Positions 15,608 to 25,055 are shown, counted from the stretch's first letter. The stretch is DNA of 64,000 nucleotides from Haloferax larsenii JCM 13917 (GCF_000336955.1 NZ_AOLI01000019.1:227997-291996); one strand, 5' to 3'. Translations and numbers: made by a program. Notes: generated from the letters alone by a model not told the origin.

Positions 15608-16602
15608 TGCACGTCGAACTGTTCACCCTGTTGCAGGCCGGACCGTTAGACACGGCGCTCGCACCGCTCTACTGGTTCCTCTCGCTTTGGTCGGACCTGC
15701 TGTTCTTCGTCGAGGGCGTGACTGGACTGGAGTTCCTCCAGTACCGGTTCATGCACCGTGCCATCCTCGTCGGACTCTGTATCGGCGTGATGGCACCCCT
15801 CATCGGGACGTTCCTCGTCCACCGGCAACTCGCACTCATCGGCGACGCGTTGGCACACACCGCCTTCGCCGGTGTCGCAGTCGGGTTGTTCCTCAACGGC
15901 GTGTTCAGCCTCGGCGTCTCGCCGTACCTGACTGCCGTCATCGTGGCCGTCATCGCGGCGCTCCTCATCGAACTCATCTCCGAGGCGACCGACGCCTACA
16001 ACGACGTGTCGATGGCAATCGTGCTCTCGACCGGGTTCGCGCTGGGGACGGTGCTCATCAGCCTCAACGCGGGCGGTCTCGCGGTCGGCATCAATCAGTA
16101 CCTCTTCGGGAACCTCTCGACGGTCTCCGCCGAGAACGCGGCCATCCTGCTCGTTCTCTTCGGCATCATCGTCGCGACCGTCGGCCTCACCCGGAACCAA
16201 CTGCTCTACGTCACCTTCGACGAGACCGCGGCCGCGGTCTCCGGCATCTCGGTCACGTGGTACAACCGCGTGATGGTCATGCTGACCGCCTTGGTCGTCG
16301 TCGGTGCGATGCAGATTATGGGTGTCATCCTCGTCGCCGCGATGCTCGTCGTCCCCGTCGCGGGCGCGGCGCAGGTCTCGAAGAGCTTCACCCAGTCGCT
16401 TCTGGTCTCTGTGGTCCTCGCTGAACTCGCGGTCCTCCTCGGTATCGGTGTGTCCTACTACGGCGGTGCGACCGCCGGGGGCGTTATCGTCCTCGTCGCC
16501 GTCGCCATCTACGCCGTCTCTGTCATCGTCGGCAAACTGCAGGAACGGGCGAGCGACGATTCCGTCCCTGAATTGGGAAGCATCGACTCCACCGAAGCGT
16601 AG
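15607..16602 (+). CDS. Metal ABC transporter permease (ZnuB, ABC-3 family)
   Basis: 331 residues from the ATG overlapping the ATPase stop by one base (TGATG); a GTG at 15604 is also possible. About eight transmembrane helices carry the ABC-3 features GTFLVHRQLALIGDALAHTAFAGVAVG near the N-terminus and MQIMGVILVAAMLVVPVAGA later. It forms the membrane channel of the importer. The cytoplasmic C-terminus (KLQERASDDSVPELGS) is acidic. Confidence 0.95.
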   Translation: MHVELFTLLQAGPLDTALAPLYWFLSLWSDLLFFVEGVTGLEFLQYRFMHRAILVGLCIGVMAPLIGTFLVHRQLALIGDALAHTAFAGVAVGLFLNGVFSLGVSPYLTAVIVAVIAALLIELISEATDAYNDVSMAIVLSTGFALGTVLISLNAGGLAVGINQYLFGNLSTVSAENAAILLVLFGIIVATVGLTRNQLLYVTFDETAAAVSGISVTWYNRVMVMLTALVVVGAMQIMGVILVAAMLVVPVAGAAQVSKSFTQSLLVSVVLAELAVLLGIGVSYYGGATAGGVIVLVAVAIYAVSVIVGKLQERASDDSVPELGSIDSTEA

Positions 16603-16724
16603 CCAGACACTGAACGCCGCAGCGATTCGCTTCATGCTCGCATCTCGACACTGAGTGGGAGCGAACGCGATAGCCTCCGTCTCCGAAAAAGACATCATGA
16701 GTCCAACAGAATTGGGGATATACG

Positions 16725-16853
16725 ATGAGCACTCACTCACATGACGGTATCGGTGGCATCCTCGTGTACACGCTGTTCCTCCTCGGGACAGTGATTATCG
16801 GCCCTCTCGAAGCGGTAATGGGGCTCGCGCTCTACTGGCTGTTCAGTAACTAG
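16725..16853 (+). CDS. 42-residue membrane microprotein
   Basis: An ATG at 16725 opens a 42-codon frame ending in TAG at 16851. It encodes a polar start (MSTHSHDG) and two short hydrophobic stretches, GGILVYTLFLLGTVIIGPL and VMGLALYWLF, a hairpin-like membrane protein. It lies 122 bp after the metal permease on the same strand. No family is recognised. Support is the clean hydrophobic pattern and an isolated frame in an otherwise empty intergenic stretch. Confidence 0.55.
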   Translation: MSTHSHDGIGGILVYTLFLLGTVIIGPLEAVMGLALYWLFSN

Positions 16854-16970
16854 AACCACCCGTCGCACTCCGCACGCATTTCAGGGGAGCCCAATACCAC
16901 GGGCTGCCGGGGAACGTGGACAGCAGAGTGGCTCCGAAACTGTATTGTGTCGTGCTGTGTGATAGTTGCC

Positions 16971-18035
16971 ATGTCGACACCACCGTCGTCTCTCACGCGT
17001 GCCGACGTTTCTCAGGCGCTCCGTCGAGTGGACGCGCCGGAACTCGAAGCATATCTCCCGCTTTCGGAGGCGTCGATGATGCACGTAGGCGACGGTTTCA
17101 ACGACGTCTTCGTTCTCTCTCCGGTCCAGGACGACAGCCGAGGCAGCCGGGGCGAAGCCAAAGACGACCGAAACGCCGACCGACTCGTCGCAAAATTCGG
17201 TACGTACTCCGAACCGGGACACCTCCGCGCGGGCGTGACCGCCTACCACCTCCTCGCCGAATTCACCGACCTCCCGGTTCCCGGAGTCGTCGCGTTCGAC
17301 GAGGGAGACGACCAAACGCCTCCGTTCGTGGTGATGGAGTTCCGCCCCGGCGCGGCGCTGGCCGATGGCTTTCCCGACACCGAGCGAGCCACGAATCCCG
17401 ACGCGGTTCGACTCCTCGGCGCGGTCATGGCCGCGCTCGGGTCGATTCCCACGCGAGCCACCGACGGCTACGGGTACATCCAGCGGACTGAGCATCGAGA
17501 CGAAAACCTCGTCGCGGTCGGCGAGTACGACGACTGCGCGAGGTGGTTCGTCGAGTACGGAACCGAACTCTACGAGGCGGCGGCGCCACACGAGCGACTA
17601 GACGCAGTCGTCCCGGACGTGCTCGACTACCTCCAAGCGAGCCGCGACCGACTCCCAGAATCCCCCTCGCCGTCGATTCTCGTCACTGACTTCTCACCGG
17701 CGAACCTGATGAGTCGAGATGGGACCCCACCGGAGAGTGTCGAGGAGCTCACGGGCGTTATCGACCTCGAACGAGCGAAAATCGGCCCGCTGGCGTTCGC
17801 CGCCGTCAACGCCGAGTATCTGCTAACCCGCTACGTCGACGACCCGGAGCCTGTTCGCGAGGCACTCTACGACCTATTGCCGTTCGGACCAGATATTCCG
17901 CAACGTGACTTCTACCGCGTGCTCGCTATGGGACGGTCGGTGGCGGCGCTTCCGTTTTGGTACGACCCCGAAAGCGACCTGTACGAACAGCGGGCGAGAG
18001 CCATCGCCAGCGAACTCGACCAAATCGTTCGCTGA
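16971..18035 (+). CDS. Aminoglycoside phosphotransferase-family kinase
   Basis: 354 residues from the ATG at 16971. The APH/choline-kinase fold is visible: N-lobe VFVLSPV...RLVAKFG, the PFVVMEFRPGAAL hinge, the ILVTDFSPANLM catalytic loop (Asp and Asn present), and GVIDLERAKIGPLAFAAVNAEYLL, which includes the metal-binding Asp. The usual His/Asp pair of the Brenner motif is Thr-Asp here. Substrate is unknown; many archaeal members phosphorylate small metabolites rather than antibiotics. The gene stands alone, convergent with a membrane protein. Confidence 0.85.
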   Translation: MSTPPSSLTRADVSQALRRVDAPELEAYLPLSEASMMHVGDGFNDVFVLSPVQDDSRGSRGEAKDDRNADRLVAKFGTYSEPGHLRAGVTAYHLLAEFTDLPVPGVVAFDEGDDQTPPFVVMEFRPGAALADGFPDTERATNPDAVRLLGAVMAALGSIPTRATDGYGYIQRTEHRDENLVAVGEYDDCARWFVEYGTELYEAAAPHERLDAVVPDVLDYLQASRDRLPESPSPSILVTDFSPANLMSRDGTPPESVEELTGVIDLERAKIGPLAFAAVNAEYLLTRYVDDPEPVREALYDLLPFGPDIPQRDFYRVLAMGRSVAALPFWYDPESDLYEQRARAIASELDQIVR

Positions 18036-18045
18036 ATCCAGTCTC

Positions 18046-18534
18046 TCACTTCGAGTCGCTTCCGTAGACGTTGCCTGTTGGGTCCCAGATGAGGTCGACC
18101 ACACTGCCGACACCGAGCAGGATGAGCAAGATGGGCAGGTCTGTCGGTGCGCCAAGAATGTACGCACCCACGCCGATGACGCCGAGGGGGACTGCAGCGA
18201 TGCGACTGATGTGCGGTATCTGCTGCGAGAAGAGATTGCTTCCGGCGTACGCCGTCAGCGAGGCGAGAAGCACGACCCGAATCCCTGCTTGTCCACGGAG
18301 GAACGACCAGATAGTCATCGCGCCGAGGAGAACCGTGAGTAGGCCGAACACGAGTCTCCGAACAGTTCGCGCAGTTGGGTTCACGAGGGCGAGCACGGCC
18401 ACCGTTTCGTCTGGGAGGACGATAACCTTTTGACACGTGGGCGTAGGTCGCGCGCCGGTGTTCGTCGACCGACTGGCGTCTACGCCAGATAGTGGCCCGG
18501 ACGCGTCTTCTTTCGAGGCTAACCACCATTTCAT
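18046..18534 (-). CDS. Small membrane protein, unknown function
   Basis: 162 residues from the ATG at 18534. The first 45 residues are polar; four hydrophobic segments follow (LVFGLLTVLLGAMTIW, VVLLASLTAYAGSNLF, IAAVPLGVIGVGAYILG, LPILLILLGVGSVVDLIW). A TATA-like CTTATAAA (18549-18556) is only about 18 nt upstream of this ATG, closer than usual, so the true start may be further in, for instance at a GTG near residue 45. No domain recognised. Confidence 0.6.
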   Translation of the reverse strand: MKWWLASKEDASGPLSGVDASRSTNTGARPTPTCQKVIVLPDETVAVLALVNPTARTVRRLVFGLLTVLLGAMTIWSFLRGQAGIRVVLLASLTAYAGSNLFSQQIPHISRIAAVPLGVIGVGAYILGAPTDLPILLILLGVGSVVDLIWDPTGNVYGSDSK

Positions 18535-18615
18535 ATCGCGTTATTTGATTTATAAGAGCTGTCACAGCGCCCACGAACCAATATCTTCAACAACGACTAC
18601 AACGGATTCGACCCC

Positions 18616-18798
18616 ATGAGCGACCTCGAAATCGAACGCGAATGCCCCGAGTGCGGCAACGACACGTTCTACCTCGCCGCCAGCATGGAGATTCACCTCG
18701 GCAAGAAGACCAAGTGGAGTTGCACCGAGTGCGACTACGGGTACATCCACATCACGGACGATATCGAGACGTACGCGAAAGCGGAAGCGGAAGCGTAA
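18616..18798 (+). CDS. Small zinc-ribbon protein (DUF7838-like)
   Basis: 60 residues. CPECGNDTFYL and WSCTECDYGYIHI form a C-x2-C ... C-x2-C beta-ribbon for one zinc ion. The C-terminus is acidic. From memory it matches the haloarchaeal DUF7838 putative zinc beta-ribbon family. It may bind RNA, DNA or protein; no partner is encoded in tandem. Confidence 0.85.
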   Translation: MSDLEIERECPECGNDTFYLAASMEIHLGKKTKWSCTECDYGYIHITDDIETYAKAEAEA

Positions 18799-18820
18799 GG
18801 CCGCAAAAAGAGAGTTTTCG

Positions 18821-20242
18821 TTATTCGTCGTCGCCGAGCGCCTGCCACGAGAGCCGTGGGTTCCGCGCCGCAGAGACTTGGTCGATGCGGCGGGCGCTCG
18901 TCTTCGTCGGCGCGGTTTCGAGTGCTTCGTCGGAGTCCGCGTAGGCGGCGTTGAAGGCGTGCGCGAGGTCGTCCAAAGACGCCTTGTCTTCGACTTCCGT
19001 CGGCTCGGTGAGCATCGCCTGCGAGACGAGTTCGGGCCACTTCGTCGTCGGCGGGTGCACCCCGTAGTCGAGCATGCGCTTGGCAACGTCCGCAGCGTCG
19101 CGGTCGCCCGACGTCGCCGCGAACTCGTGGTGGAACGGTCCGTACGGGACTTCGAGGTCGAGTTGCGAGGCCAGATAGTTGGCGTTCAACACGGCCTTGG
19201 CGCTGGCGTCCGACAGGCCCGAATCGCCGAGGCGGGCGATGTAGGCGTAGGCCTTCACGAGGACGAGCCAGTTGCCACCGAAGCCGTGGACCTTGCCGAT
19301 AGACGACTCAGGCTCGAAGAGTTCGTAGCCCGCGGCCGTCTCTCGGACCATCGGACTCGGAAGGTAGTCGGCGAGTTCGTCGACGACACCGACCGGTCCA
19401 GCACCGGGTCCGCCGCCGCCGTGGGGCGTGGCGAACGTCTTGTGGACGTTGTAGTGCATGATGTCGAAGCCCATGTCGCCGGGGCGAGCGCGGCCCAGAA
19501 GGGCGTTGAAGTTCGCGCCGTCGTAGTAGAGCAGGCCACCGGCGTCGTGGACCATCTCCGAGATTTCGAGGATGTCGCGCTCGAACAACCCGAGCGTGTT
19601 CGGATTCGTGAGCATGAGCGCGGCCGTCTCCTCGGAGATAGCGGCGTCGAGCGCCTCGATATCGACGCGACCGTCCTCGTCAGACGGGAGTTCGACCACG
19701 TCGTAGCCCGCCAGCGCGGCGGACGCGAAGTTCGTCCCGTGAGCGGACGCCGGGATGATAATCTCCGAGCGGTCGTCGCCTCGGGCCTCGTGGTACGCTT
19801 TTGCGATGAGAATGCCGGTGAACTCGCCTGCGGCACCAGCGGGAGGCTGGAGCGTCACGGCGTCCATGCCGCCGATTTCGGCGAGTTGCTCCTGGAGGCC
19901 GTGGAGCAGGCCGAGGGTCCCCTGAATCGTCCGGTCCGAGCGGTCCGGGTGGACGGCGGCGTTCGGGTCGGCCGCGACGTCCTCGGTGAACGAGGGGTTG
20001 TACTTCATCGTACAGGAGCCGAGCGGGTACGGACCCAACTCGACGCTGTAGTTCATCTGCGAGAGGCGCGTGTAGTGGCGCGCGAGTTGCGGTTCGGACA
20101 GCCCCGGGAGCGTGAGTTCGTCACGCGTCAGGTCGTCCGGGAGGACGCCGTCGGCGTCCACTTCGACCGTCGTGCTGTCCTTCTCCGAGAGGAGCGGTTC
20201 GTAGTGGTCGTCGCGGCTGAAGCGTGCTTGGTCGAAGTTCAT
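18821..20242 (-). CDS. gcvPB: Glycine dehydrogenase (decarboxylating) subunit 2
   Basis: 473 residues, the C-terminal half of split P-protein. It carries the PLP site in MHYNVHKTFATPHGGGGPGAG (Lys in VHKT) and the family blocks LGSCTMKYNP and PPAGAAGEFTG. With gcvPA it decarboxylates glycine and passes the aminomethyl group to lipoylated GcvH. Its ATG overlaps the gcvPA TGA (TGATG), making it the last gene of gcvT-gcvH-gcvPA-gcvPB. Length is normal. Confidence 0.97.
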   Translation of the reverse strand: MNFDQARFSRDDHYEPLLSEKDSTTVEVDADGVLPDDLTRDELTLPGLSEPQLARHYTRLSQMNYSVELGPYPLGSCTMKYNPSFTEDVAADPNAAVHPDRSDRTIQGTLGLLHGLQEQLAEIGGMDAVTLQPPAGAAGEFTGILIAKAYHEARGDDRSEIIIPASAHGTNFASAALAGYDVVELPSDEDGRVDIEALDAAISEETAALMLTNPNTLGLFERDILEISEMVHDAGGLLYYDGANFNALLGRARPGDMGFDIMHYNVHKTFATPHGGGGPGAGPVGVVDELADYLPSPMVRETAAGYELFEPESSIGKVHGFGGNWLVLVKAYAYIARLGDSGLSDASAKAVLNANYLASQLDLEVPYGPFHHEFAATSGDRDAADVAKRMLDYGVHPPTTKWPELVSQAMLTEPTEVEDKASLDDLAHAFNAAYADSDEALETAPTKTSARRIDQVSAARNPRLSWQALGDDE

Positions 20243-21585
20243 CAGGCTACCTCCTCGAAGGCCGCGACCAGTCTGTCGGCGGCATCGGCGTTCACGTCGG
20301 TGATACAGACTTGCAGGTGGTGGTCGTCGAGCGTGTGGACCGCAAAGCCGCGCCCCGCGAGGTCGTTCGCGATGGCGGGCGCTGGCTGGTCCGTGTGGAC
20401 GACGAACTCCCGGAAGTGGTGCCGGTCGTAGACCGGTGCTCGCAGGCCGGAGATGTCGTCGAGTCGCGCTGCGAGGTCACGCGCGTCGGTGACTGCACGG
20501 GTTGCGAGGTCGACGAGGCGGTCCGGGCCGAGCCATGCCATGTGCATGGCGGTTCGGAGCGCCACCCACGCCTGATTCGTACAGATGTTGGACGTGGCGC
20601 GTTCCTTCCGAATGTGCTGTTCGCGCGTCTGGAGCGTCAGCGTGAACGCACGCATGTCTTCGGCGTCCTCGGAGGCACCGACGAGACGGCCCGGAACCTG
20701 CCGGAGGAACTTCTCGCGAGTCGCGAAGATTCCGAGGCCCATCCCGTAGGAGGTGCCAAGCCCGAGGGCGTCGGCCTCGCCGACGACGACGTCGGCACCG
20801 ACGCTCGCGGGTTCTTCGAGGAGCGCCAGCGCGACCACGTCGCTTCCGAGACAGAACAGCGCGTCGTTCTCGTGGGCGAGGTCGCCGATTTCAGACAGGT
20901 TCTCTTCGATAACGCCCCGGACGGTCGGGCTCTCGGCGTACACCATCACGGTCTCGTCGTCGACGAGGTCCGAGAGGGCGTCGAGGTCGACAGCGCCGTC
21001 GTCCATCGGGTAGTCGCCGATTTCCATGTCGGCACCGTCGAGGTAGTTTTCGAGGACGCCGAGGCGACCCTCTTGGAGGTGCTCGGGGACGAGCACGCGG
21101 TGTCCGCTCGCACCGCGCCGAAGGCGGTCTGCGAGCAGTGCGGCCTCTGCGAGGGCCGTCGCGGCGTCGTACATCGAGCAGTTCGCGACCGGGAGGCCGG
21201 TCAGTTCGACCAGCATCGACTGGTACTCGAACAGGGCTTGCAGGAAGCCCTGTGCGATTTCGGGTTGGTACTGCGTGTAGGAGGTGAGGAACTCCGAGCG
21301 ACGCGAGAGGTCGTCCACCAGCGCGGGCACGTAGTGGGCGTGGTGGCCGCGACCGAGGAACTCGGTCAGCTCTTCGTTGCGAGCGAAGAGGTTCGCGATA
21401 GACTCGCGAAGGTCGCGCTCGTCGGTGGCGTCGATGCCAAACTCGCCGTCGAATCGAACGTCTTCGGGGATGTCGAAGAGCGATTCGGCGCTCTCGACCC
21501 CGACGGCGTCGAGCATGGCGGCTTCGTCCGCGTCAGTGTGTGGCGCGTAGGGACTGCCGTCCCGGCGTCCGTTTCCAGCCGTCAT
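20242..21585 (-). CDS. gcvPA: Glycine dehydrogenase (decarboxylating) subunit 1
   Basis: 447 residues from the ATG at 21585; the longer frame upstream is shadow sequence inside gcvH. Family blocks include [50 protein letters not shown] and the SNICTNQA motif. It forms the heteromer with gcvPB. The start is 1 bp after the gcvH stop (TGAGATG). The His in RGHHAHYVP replaces the usual GxGxY context but is common in haloarchaea as I recall. Confidence 0.97.
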   Translation of the reverse strand: MTAGNGRRDGSPYAPHTDADEAAMLDAVGVESAESLFDIPEDVRFDGEFGIDATDERDLRESIANLFARNEELTEFLGRGHHAHYVPALVDDLSRRSEFLTSYTQYQPEIAQGFLQALFEYQSMLVELTGLPVANCSMYDAATALAEAALLADRLRRGASGHRVLVPEHLQEGRLGVLENYLDGADMEIGDYPMDDGAVDLDALSDLVDDETVMVYAESPTVRGVIEENLSEIGDLAHENDALFCLGSDVVALALLEEPASVGADVVVGEADALGLGTSYGMGLGIFATREKFLRQVPGRLVGASEDAEDMRAFTLTLQTREQHIRKERATSNICTNQAWVALRTAMHMAWLGPDRLVDLATRAVTDARDLAARLDDISGLRAPVYDRHHFREFVVHTDQPAPAIANDLAGRGFAVHTLDDHHLQVCITDVNADAADRLVAAFEEVA

Positions 21586-21586
21586 C

Positions 21587-21967
21587 TCACTCCGTCTGCT
21601 CGCGGTACTCCTCCGGCGAGAGGAGGTCGTCGAACTCGTCGGACGAAGACGGTTCGAGTTCGAGCATCCAGCCGTCGCCGTAGGGGTCCTCGTTGACGAG
21701 TTCCGGCGCGTCGAAGAGGTCCTCGTTGACGGCGACGACCGTCCCCGAGACGGGGGCGTAGAGGTCGGAGACGGCCTTGATACTCTCGACGACACCGAAT
21801 TCGTCGCCAGCGGTAATTTCGTCGCCCTCGTCGGGGAGTTCGACGAACACGACGTCGCCCAGTTCGTCCTGTGCGAAGTCGGAGATGCCGATTTTGACGG
21901 TGTCGCCGTCGGTGGTCGTCCATTCGTGCGATTCCAGGTACTTTCGGTCGTCGGGAATTTCGAACAT
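21587..21967 (-). CDS. gcvH: Glycine cleavage system H protein
   Basis: 126 residues with the lipoyl-lysine motif [14 protein letters not shown] (K64). It shuttles the aminomethyl intermediate between P and T proteins and electrons to dihydrolipoamide dehydrogenase. Its ATG shares one base with the gcvT TAA. C-terminus is acidic as expected for a halophile. Lipoylation depends on lipoate enzymes not encoded in this window. Confidence 0.98.
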   Translation of the reverse strand: MFEIPDDRKYLESHEWTTTDGDTVKIGISDFAQDELGDVVFVELPDEGDEITAGDEFGVVESIKAVSDLYAPVSGTVVAVNEDLFDAPELVNEDPYGDGWMLELEPSSSDEFDDLLSPEEYREQTE

Positions 21968-23058
21968 TAGTTGTCGATGAAGGGTGGTGTAACGATTTCT
22001 GCGCGTTTCTCACGGCCGCGAGCGAGGACGGTGAGTTCCGTTCCGTCGTCGGCGTACTCGACGGGGACGTATCCGAGTCCAATCGGCTCAGAGAGCGTCG
22101 GACTCATCGTTCCGCTCGTCACGGTTCCGATGACGTCGCCGTCCTCGGTGGCGATGTCGTAACCGTGTCGGGGAACACCTCTGTCGAGGAGCGTGAGGCC
22201 GACGAACGTCTCGTCTACGCCCGCGTCGTGCTGCTGTTCGAGGGCGTCGCGGCCCACGAACTCGGTGTCTAACTTGACGACGAAGCTGATTCCGGCCTCG
22301 TACGGCGTTCGCGGTTCGTCCTCGGGGTCGAAGTCTTGCCCGGAGAGCAGGAATCCCATCTCCATGCGGAGGGTGTCGCGGGAGCCGAGTCCGCACGGGG
22401 TGGCGTCCAGTGCCGACCACACGGTCTCGGCGTCGTCCCACGGACAGAGGACTTCGAAGCCGTCCTCGCCGGTGTAGCCCGTTCGGGCGACCCAGCACTC
22501 GACGCCAGCCACGTCGGCGTACTGCGCTTCGAACTTCGAGAGGTCGCCGACCGACTCGTCGGTCGTCGCAGAGACGGTTTCGAGCGCGTCGGGGCCTTGT
22601 ACCGCGAACATGGCCCAGTCTTCGGTCACGTCCTCGACGGTCGCGTCGAGGTCCCACTCGTCGCGGAACGAGGTCCATCGGTCGTACATCTCCTCGTCGT
22701 GTCCGGCGTTCGGGATGAAGAGATACACCGGGTCGCCCCGGTCGGGAAGACGGTAGACGACGGTGTCGTCGATGATGATTCCATCGTCGTCCACGATGGC
22801 CGAGTACTGCGAGTCACCCGGTTCGAGGACCGTCACGTCGTTCGTCGTCAGGCGTTGCATCAGCGCGGTTCCGTCCGGCCCGGAGACCTCTATCTCACTC
22901 ATGTGTGAGACGTCGAAGATACCCACGGACTCGCGAACGGCCGCGTGTTCAGCCCTGATGGAGTCGTACTCCACGGGCATGTCCCATCCGCCGAACTCGG
23001 TGAACTGTGCCCCCGCGTCGGCGTGGACATCGTACAACGGCGGCTTGCGAAGGCCCAT
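21967..23058 (-). CDS. gcvT: Glycine cleavage system aminomethyltransferase (T protein)
   Basis: 363 residues from the ATG at 23058. The sequence follows the T-protein pattern: [50 protein letters not shown] and the LRMEMGF helix. It releases ammonia and forms 5,10-methylene-tetrahydrofolate (haloarchaea use a folate-type carrier). It is the first gene of the operon; an inverted repeat at 23113-23128 lies upstream. Start two codons earlier is possible with a non-ATG codon. Confidence 0.97.
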   Translation of the reverse strand: MGLRKPPLYDVHADAGAQFTEFGGWDMPVEYDSIRAEHAAVRESVGIFDVSHMSEIEVSGPDGTALMQRLTTNDVTVLEPGDSQYSAIVDDDGIIIDDTVVYRLPDRGDPVYLFIPNAGHDEEMYDRWTSFRDEWDLDATVEDVTEDWAMFAVQGPDALETVSATTDESVGDLSKFEAQYADVAGVECWVARTGYTGEDGFEVLCPWDDAETVWSALDATPCGLGSRDTLRMEMGFLLSGQDFDPEDEPRTPYEAGISFVVKLDTEFVGRDALEQQHDAGVDETFVGLTLLDRGVPRHGYDIATEDGDVIGTVTSGTMSPTLSEPIGLGYVPVEYADDGTELTVLARGREKRAEIVTPPFIDN

Positions 23059-23112
23059 ACAGGCCACTGCGGACTACGGTAAGTAATGCTTTGGTATCTT
23101 CTCTCCCAGTGT

Positions 23113-23128
23113 ATACACGATAGTGTAT
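23113..23128. promoter_or_regulatory. Inverted repeat upstream of the gcv operon
   Basis: ATACAC and GTGTAT arms with a 4-bp spacer, overlapping a 10-bp perfect palindrome GTGTATACAC at 23109-23118. It is 55-70 bp upstream of the gcvT ATG, a plausible operator or activator site for glycine or nitrogen control. Regulator unknown. Confidence 0.5.
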
Positions 23129-23478
23129 CAAGTAGTACTTGTTAGTGGGTAAAAACACCACAATCCCGCAACTCCTGTGCGAAAAATTGCCCTCGAAGCG
23201 GCTCCCTCAGCAGGTGCTCAAAAGTAGAGATAAATCAAATATAGCGATACAAAATTCGGCATGACGACACACAAGTTCGGAGGGTGGACTGCTGTAAGTG
23301 CCTAGACAAGTGAACGCTTTGGGGTCAAGTGGTTCGAGAGACCGGAGGTCTCTCGTCACCGCGGACGAAAATTTCGTACGACCCCGAGACATTCGCCTTG
23401 TTTCTTCTGTAGATACGAACGGACGAGGACTACTACGCGGGTTGACACACTGTTTTCATCATTTGTACGATGACTCGC
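23129..23478. other. Intergenic region with possible small transcript
   Basis: 350 bp between gcv and the AlkA-like gene. A TATA-like ATAAAT (23231-23236) stands about 27 nt before an ATG at 23262 that opens a 14-codon frame ending at 23306, and a perfect 9-bp stem with a GGA loop follows at 23335-23355. This could be a small RNA or leader peptide unit on the plus strand. No larger gene is visible. Confidence 0.4.
23335..23355 (+). terminator. Strong 9-bp hairpin with GGA loop
   Basis: Perfect stem CGAGAGACC/GGTCTCTCG around GGA. No T-run follows, so it may be an RNA structural element rather than a terminator. The same GGA loop closes the hairpin at 60994-61010. Confidence 0.45.
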
Positions 23479-24381
23479 TTACTTGTTGTGAGCCCATACG
23501 CGGATGTAATGCGCCCAGTATCCAACGTACGGTTCGTACGACTTGCTCAACCGATGTAGGTCGCTCTCGCTCGCTGTGTCGGACGACAGATTGTAGAGGT
23601 CGGCCACCGCGTCTCGGAGCCGTCGTTCCGAGACCGGCATCCTGTTCATCCGCCCAAATCCACGAAGGAAAACGAACTCGCTCGACCACGGCCCAAACCC
23701 CCAGATCTCGCCCAATCGAGCGTGCAGTGCTTCATCGTCCAGTTCACTGAGCGATTCGTCCGAAAAAGCCTGTGCAGCGCTCAGAATGGTCTTTCGTTTT
23801 CGGTCGTTTTCAACGGCGTCTTCGAGGTCGTCCGCGACAGCGAGCACCCGGGTCGGCGTAGGGAAAAGTGCGATCTCTTCACCGTTCCGTTCGACTACTT
23901 TGCCTGCAACGGAGACTAACGCTCGCTTGAGGCGTTTCGAAACGTGCCAGGGTGTTCGTTGTGAGAGCGCTGCCCAGCACGCCGCCTCGAACGGTGTCGG
24001 AAACCGGACGTGGTGATATCCGTACAGGTCGTCGACGATGGATCGAAATGCTGGATCGGCTGTAGCGGCCTCGTAGAGTGCGGCCAGATCGTCGTCCAGG
24101 GACAGATACTTGCGAATCCACGTTGTCACCGAGTGTTCGTCTCCCGGTTCGGTTACCCAGTCGACGTGGATGGTTAGCGATGGCGGGGCCTCAGCGCTGA
24201 CGGAGGCGACGAATGGAATTTGATCGGCGTACCCACCGATTGTGAGTGACCCGTTCCGACAGGTGTTGTCGTCCGAACAGGGCCGGAATCCCGAGATAAG
24301 TTCGAGGGTCGGGGCGAAATCGAATGGCAGGGTTGGTGTGATCTGGACCTGTGTCGGGCTGAGCGTCTCAATCGTGGTCAT
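23479..24381 (-). CDS. AlkA-like HhH-GPD DNA glycosylase
   Basis: 300 residues. The N-terminal beta domain (FDFAPTLELISGFRPC) and the helical half with FEAACWAALSQRTPW and the helix-hairpin-helix LGEIWGFGPWSSEFVFL match DNA-3-methyladenine glycosylase II. These enzymes remove alkylated bases. The position aligned by eye with the catalytic Asp reads MPVSE, so a Glu (residue 252) may stand in for Asp. A TATA-like AAATTTATC about 27 nt upstream suggests a leaderless mRNA, and it lies inside a palindrome that matches a TetR operator. The TetR gene is immediately upstream on the same strand. Codon choice is less GC-biased than neighbours. Confidence 0.85.
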   Translation of the reverse strand: MTTIETLSPTQVQITPTLPFDFAPTLELISGFRPCSDDNTCRNGSLTIGGYADQIPFVASVSAEAPPSLTIHVDWVTEPGDEHSVTTWIRKYLSLDDDLAALYEAATADPAFRSIVDDLYGYHHVRFPTPFEAACWAALSQRTPWHVSKRLKRALVSVAGKVVERNGEEIALFPTPTRVLAVADDLEDAVENDRKRKTILSAAQAFSDESLSELDDEALHARLGEIWGFGPWSSEFVFLRGFGRMNRMPVSERRLRDAVADLYNLSSDTASESDLHRLSKSYEPYVGYWAHYIRVWAHNK

Positions 24382-24407
24382 CGGTGACGGTTGGTGCCCA
24401 CGTGTGA

Positions 24408-24433
24408 TAAATTTGGCCGAGCGGCCAAATTTA
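24408..24433. promoter_or_regulatory. TetR-type palindromic operator over the AlkA promoter
   Basis: Perfect 11-bp arms (TAAATTTGGCC / GGCCAAATTTA) around GAGC. It ends 2 bp from the TetR stop and covers the probable TATA box of the AlkA-like gene. Its core TTGGCCG-N2-CGGCCAA recurs at 25149-25164 before the rhodanese gene. Confidence 0.75.
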
Positions 24434-24434
24434 G

Positions 24435-25055
24435 TTATTTGTCTGACATAAGGAGCGTGCCGGTGATGAATTGGTCGATGAATTCGAGCATCGTTTCACA
24501 GGCCGTCTCGGATTCTGTCGTGAGGTCGGTGTTTCGAGCACCATCAACGGCAGACACCAGGACGTTTGCCGTCGTTTCTGAATCGACTTCGATGAACTCG
24601 CCCGCTTGGATCCCCTCCGCGATAATCGATGCACAGCGGTCAACGAACGCTTGATGGTTGTGTGTGAGTTGTTGACGAATATGTTCATCATACGGTGCCC
24701 GTGCACGTAGGGCTAAGATCGCTTTAAAATAGGTCTCGCTCTGTTCACGAGTCTCTGTCGGTCCCTTGGCGATCCGTTCGAGGACCGACCTGAGTTGTTC
24801 TTCTGCGCTCCCCTCTGTATTCGTTCGAAGTTCCGTCTCGATCTGATCTAACAGGTATGCGAGCAGGGAGTGGACGAGGTCGTCTTTAGAGTCGAAGTAA
24901 TAATGGAGTAATCCGCGGCTTTTTCCTGCTCGTTCGGCGACTGTCCGAAGCGATAGTCCATCGTACCCATCGGCTGCAATCGTCTCGAACGTCGCCTGCA
25001 TGAGAACCGACTCGGTCTCGGTTTGTAAGTCGTCCTGCGTGTCGGACTCTTCCAT
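24435..25055 (-). CDS. TetR/AcrR family transcriptional regulator
   Basis: 206 residues from the ATG at 25055. The HTH lies at about residues 20-65: ATFETIAADGYDGLSLRTVAERAGKSRGLLHYYFDSKDDLVHSLL, a classic TetR N-domain. The ligand domain is all-helical (LRSVLERIAKGPTETREQSETYFKAILALRA). A TATA-like TTTATC at about 25079-25085 fits a leaderless start at 25055. Two matching palindromes flank the gene, one over the AlkA promoter and one over the rhodanese transcription start, so it probably represses both. Inducer unknown. Confidence 0.93.
   Translation of the reverse strand: MEESDTQDDLQTETESVLMQATFETIAADGYDGLSLRTVAERAGKSRGLLHYYFDSKDDLVHSLLAYLLDQIETELRTNTEGSAEEQLRSVLERIAKGPTETREQSETYFKAILALRARAPYDEHIRQQLTHNHQAFVDRCASIIAEGIQAGEFIEVDSETTANVLVSAVDGARNTDLTTESETACETMLEFIDQFITGTLLMSDK

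Noticed and set aside
18878-20431. 517-residue plus-strand frame
   Set aside because: Antisense to gcvPB and gcvPA; Arg/Val/Asp-biased with no domain.
20224-21696. 490-residue plus-strand frame
   Set aside because: Antisense to gcvPA and gcvH; biased composition.
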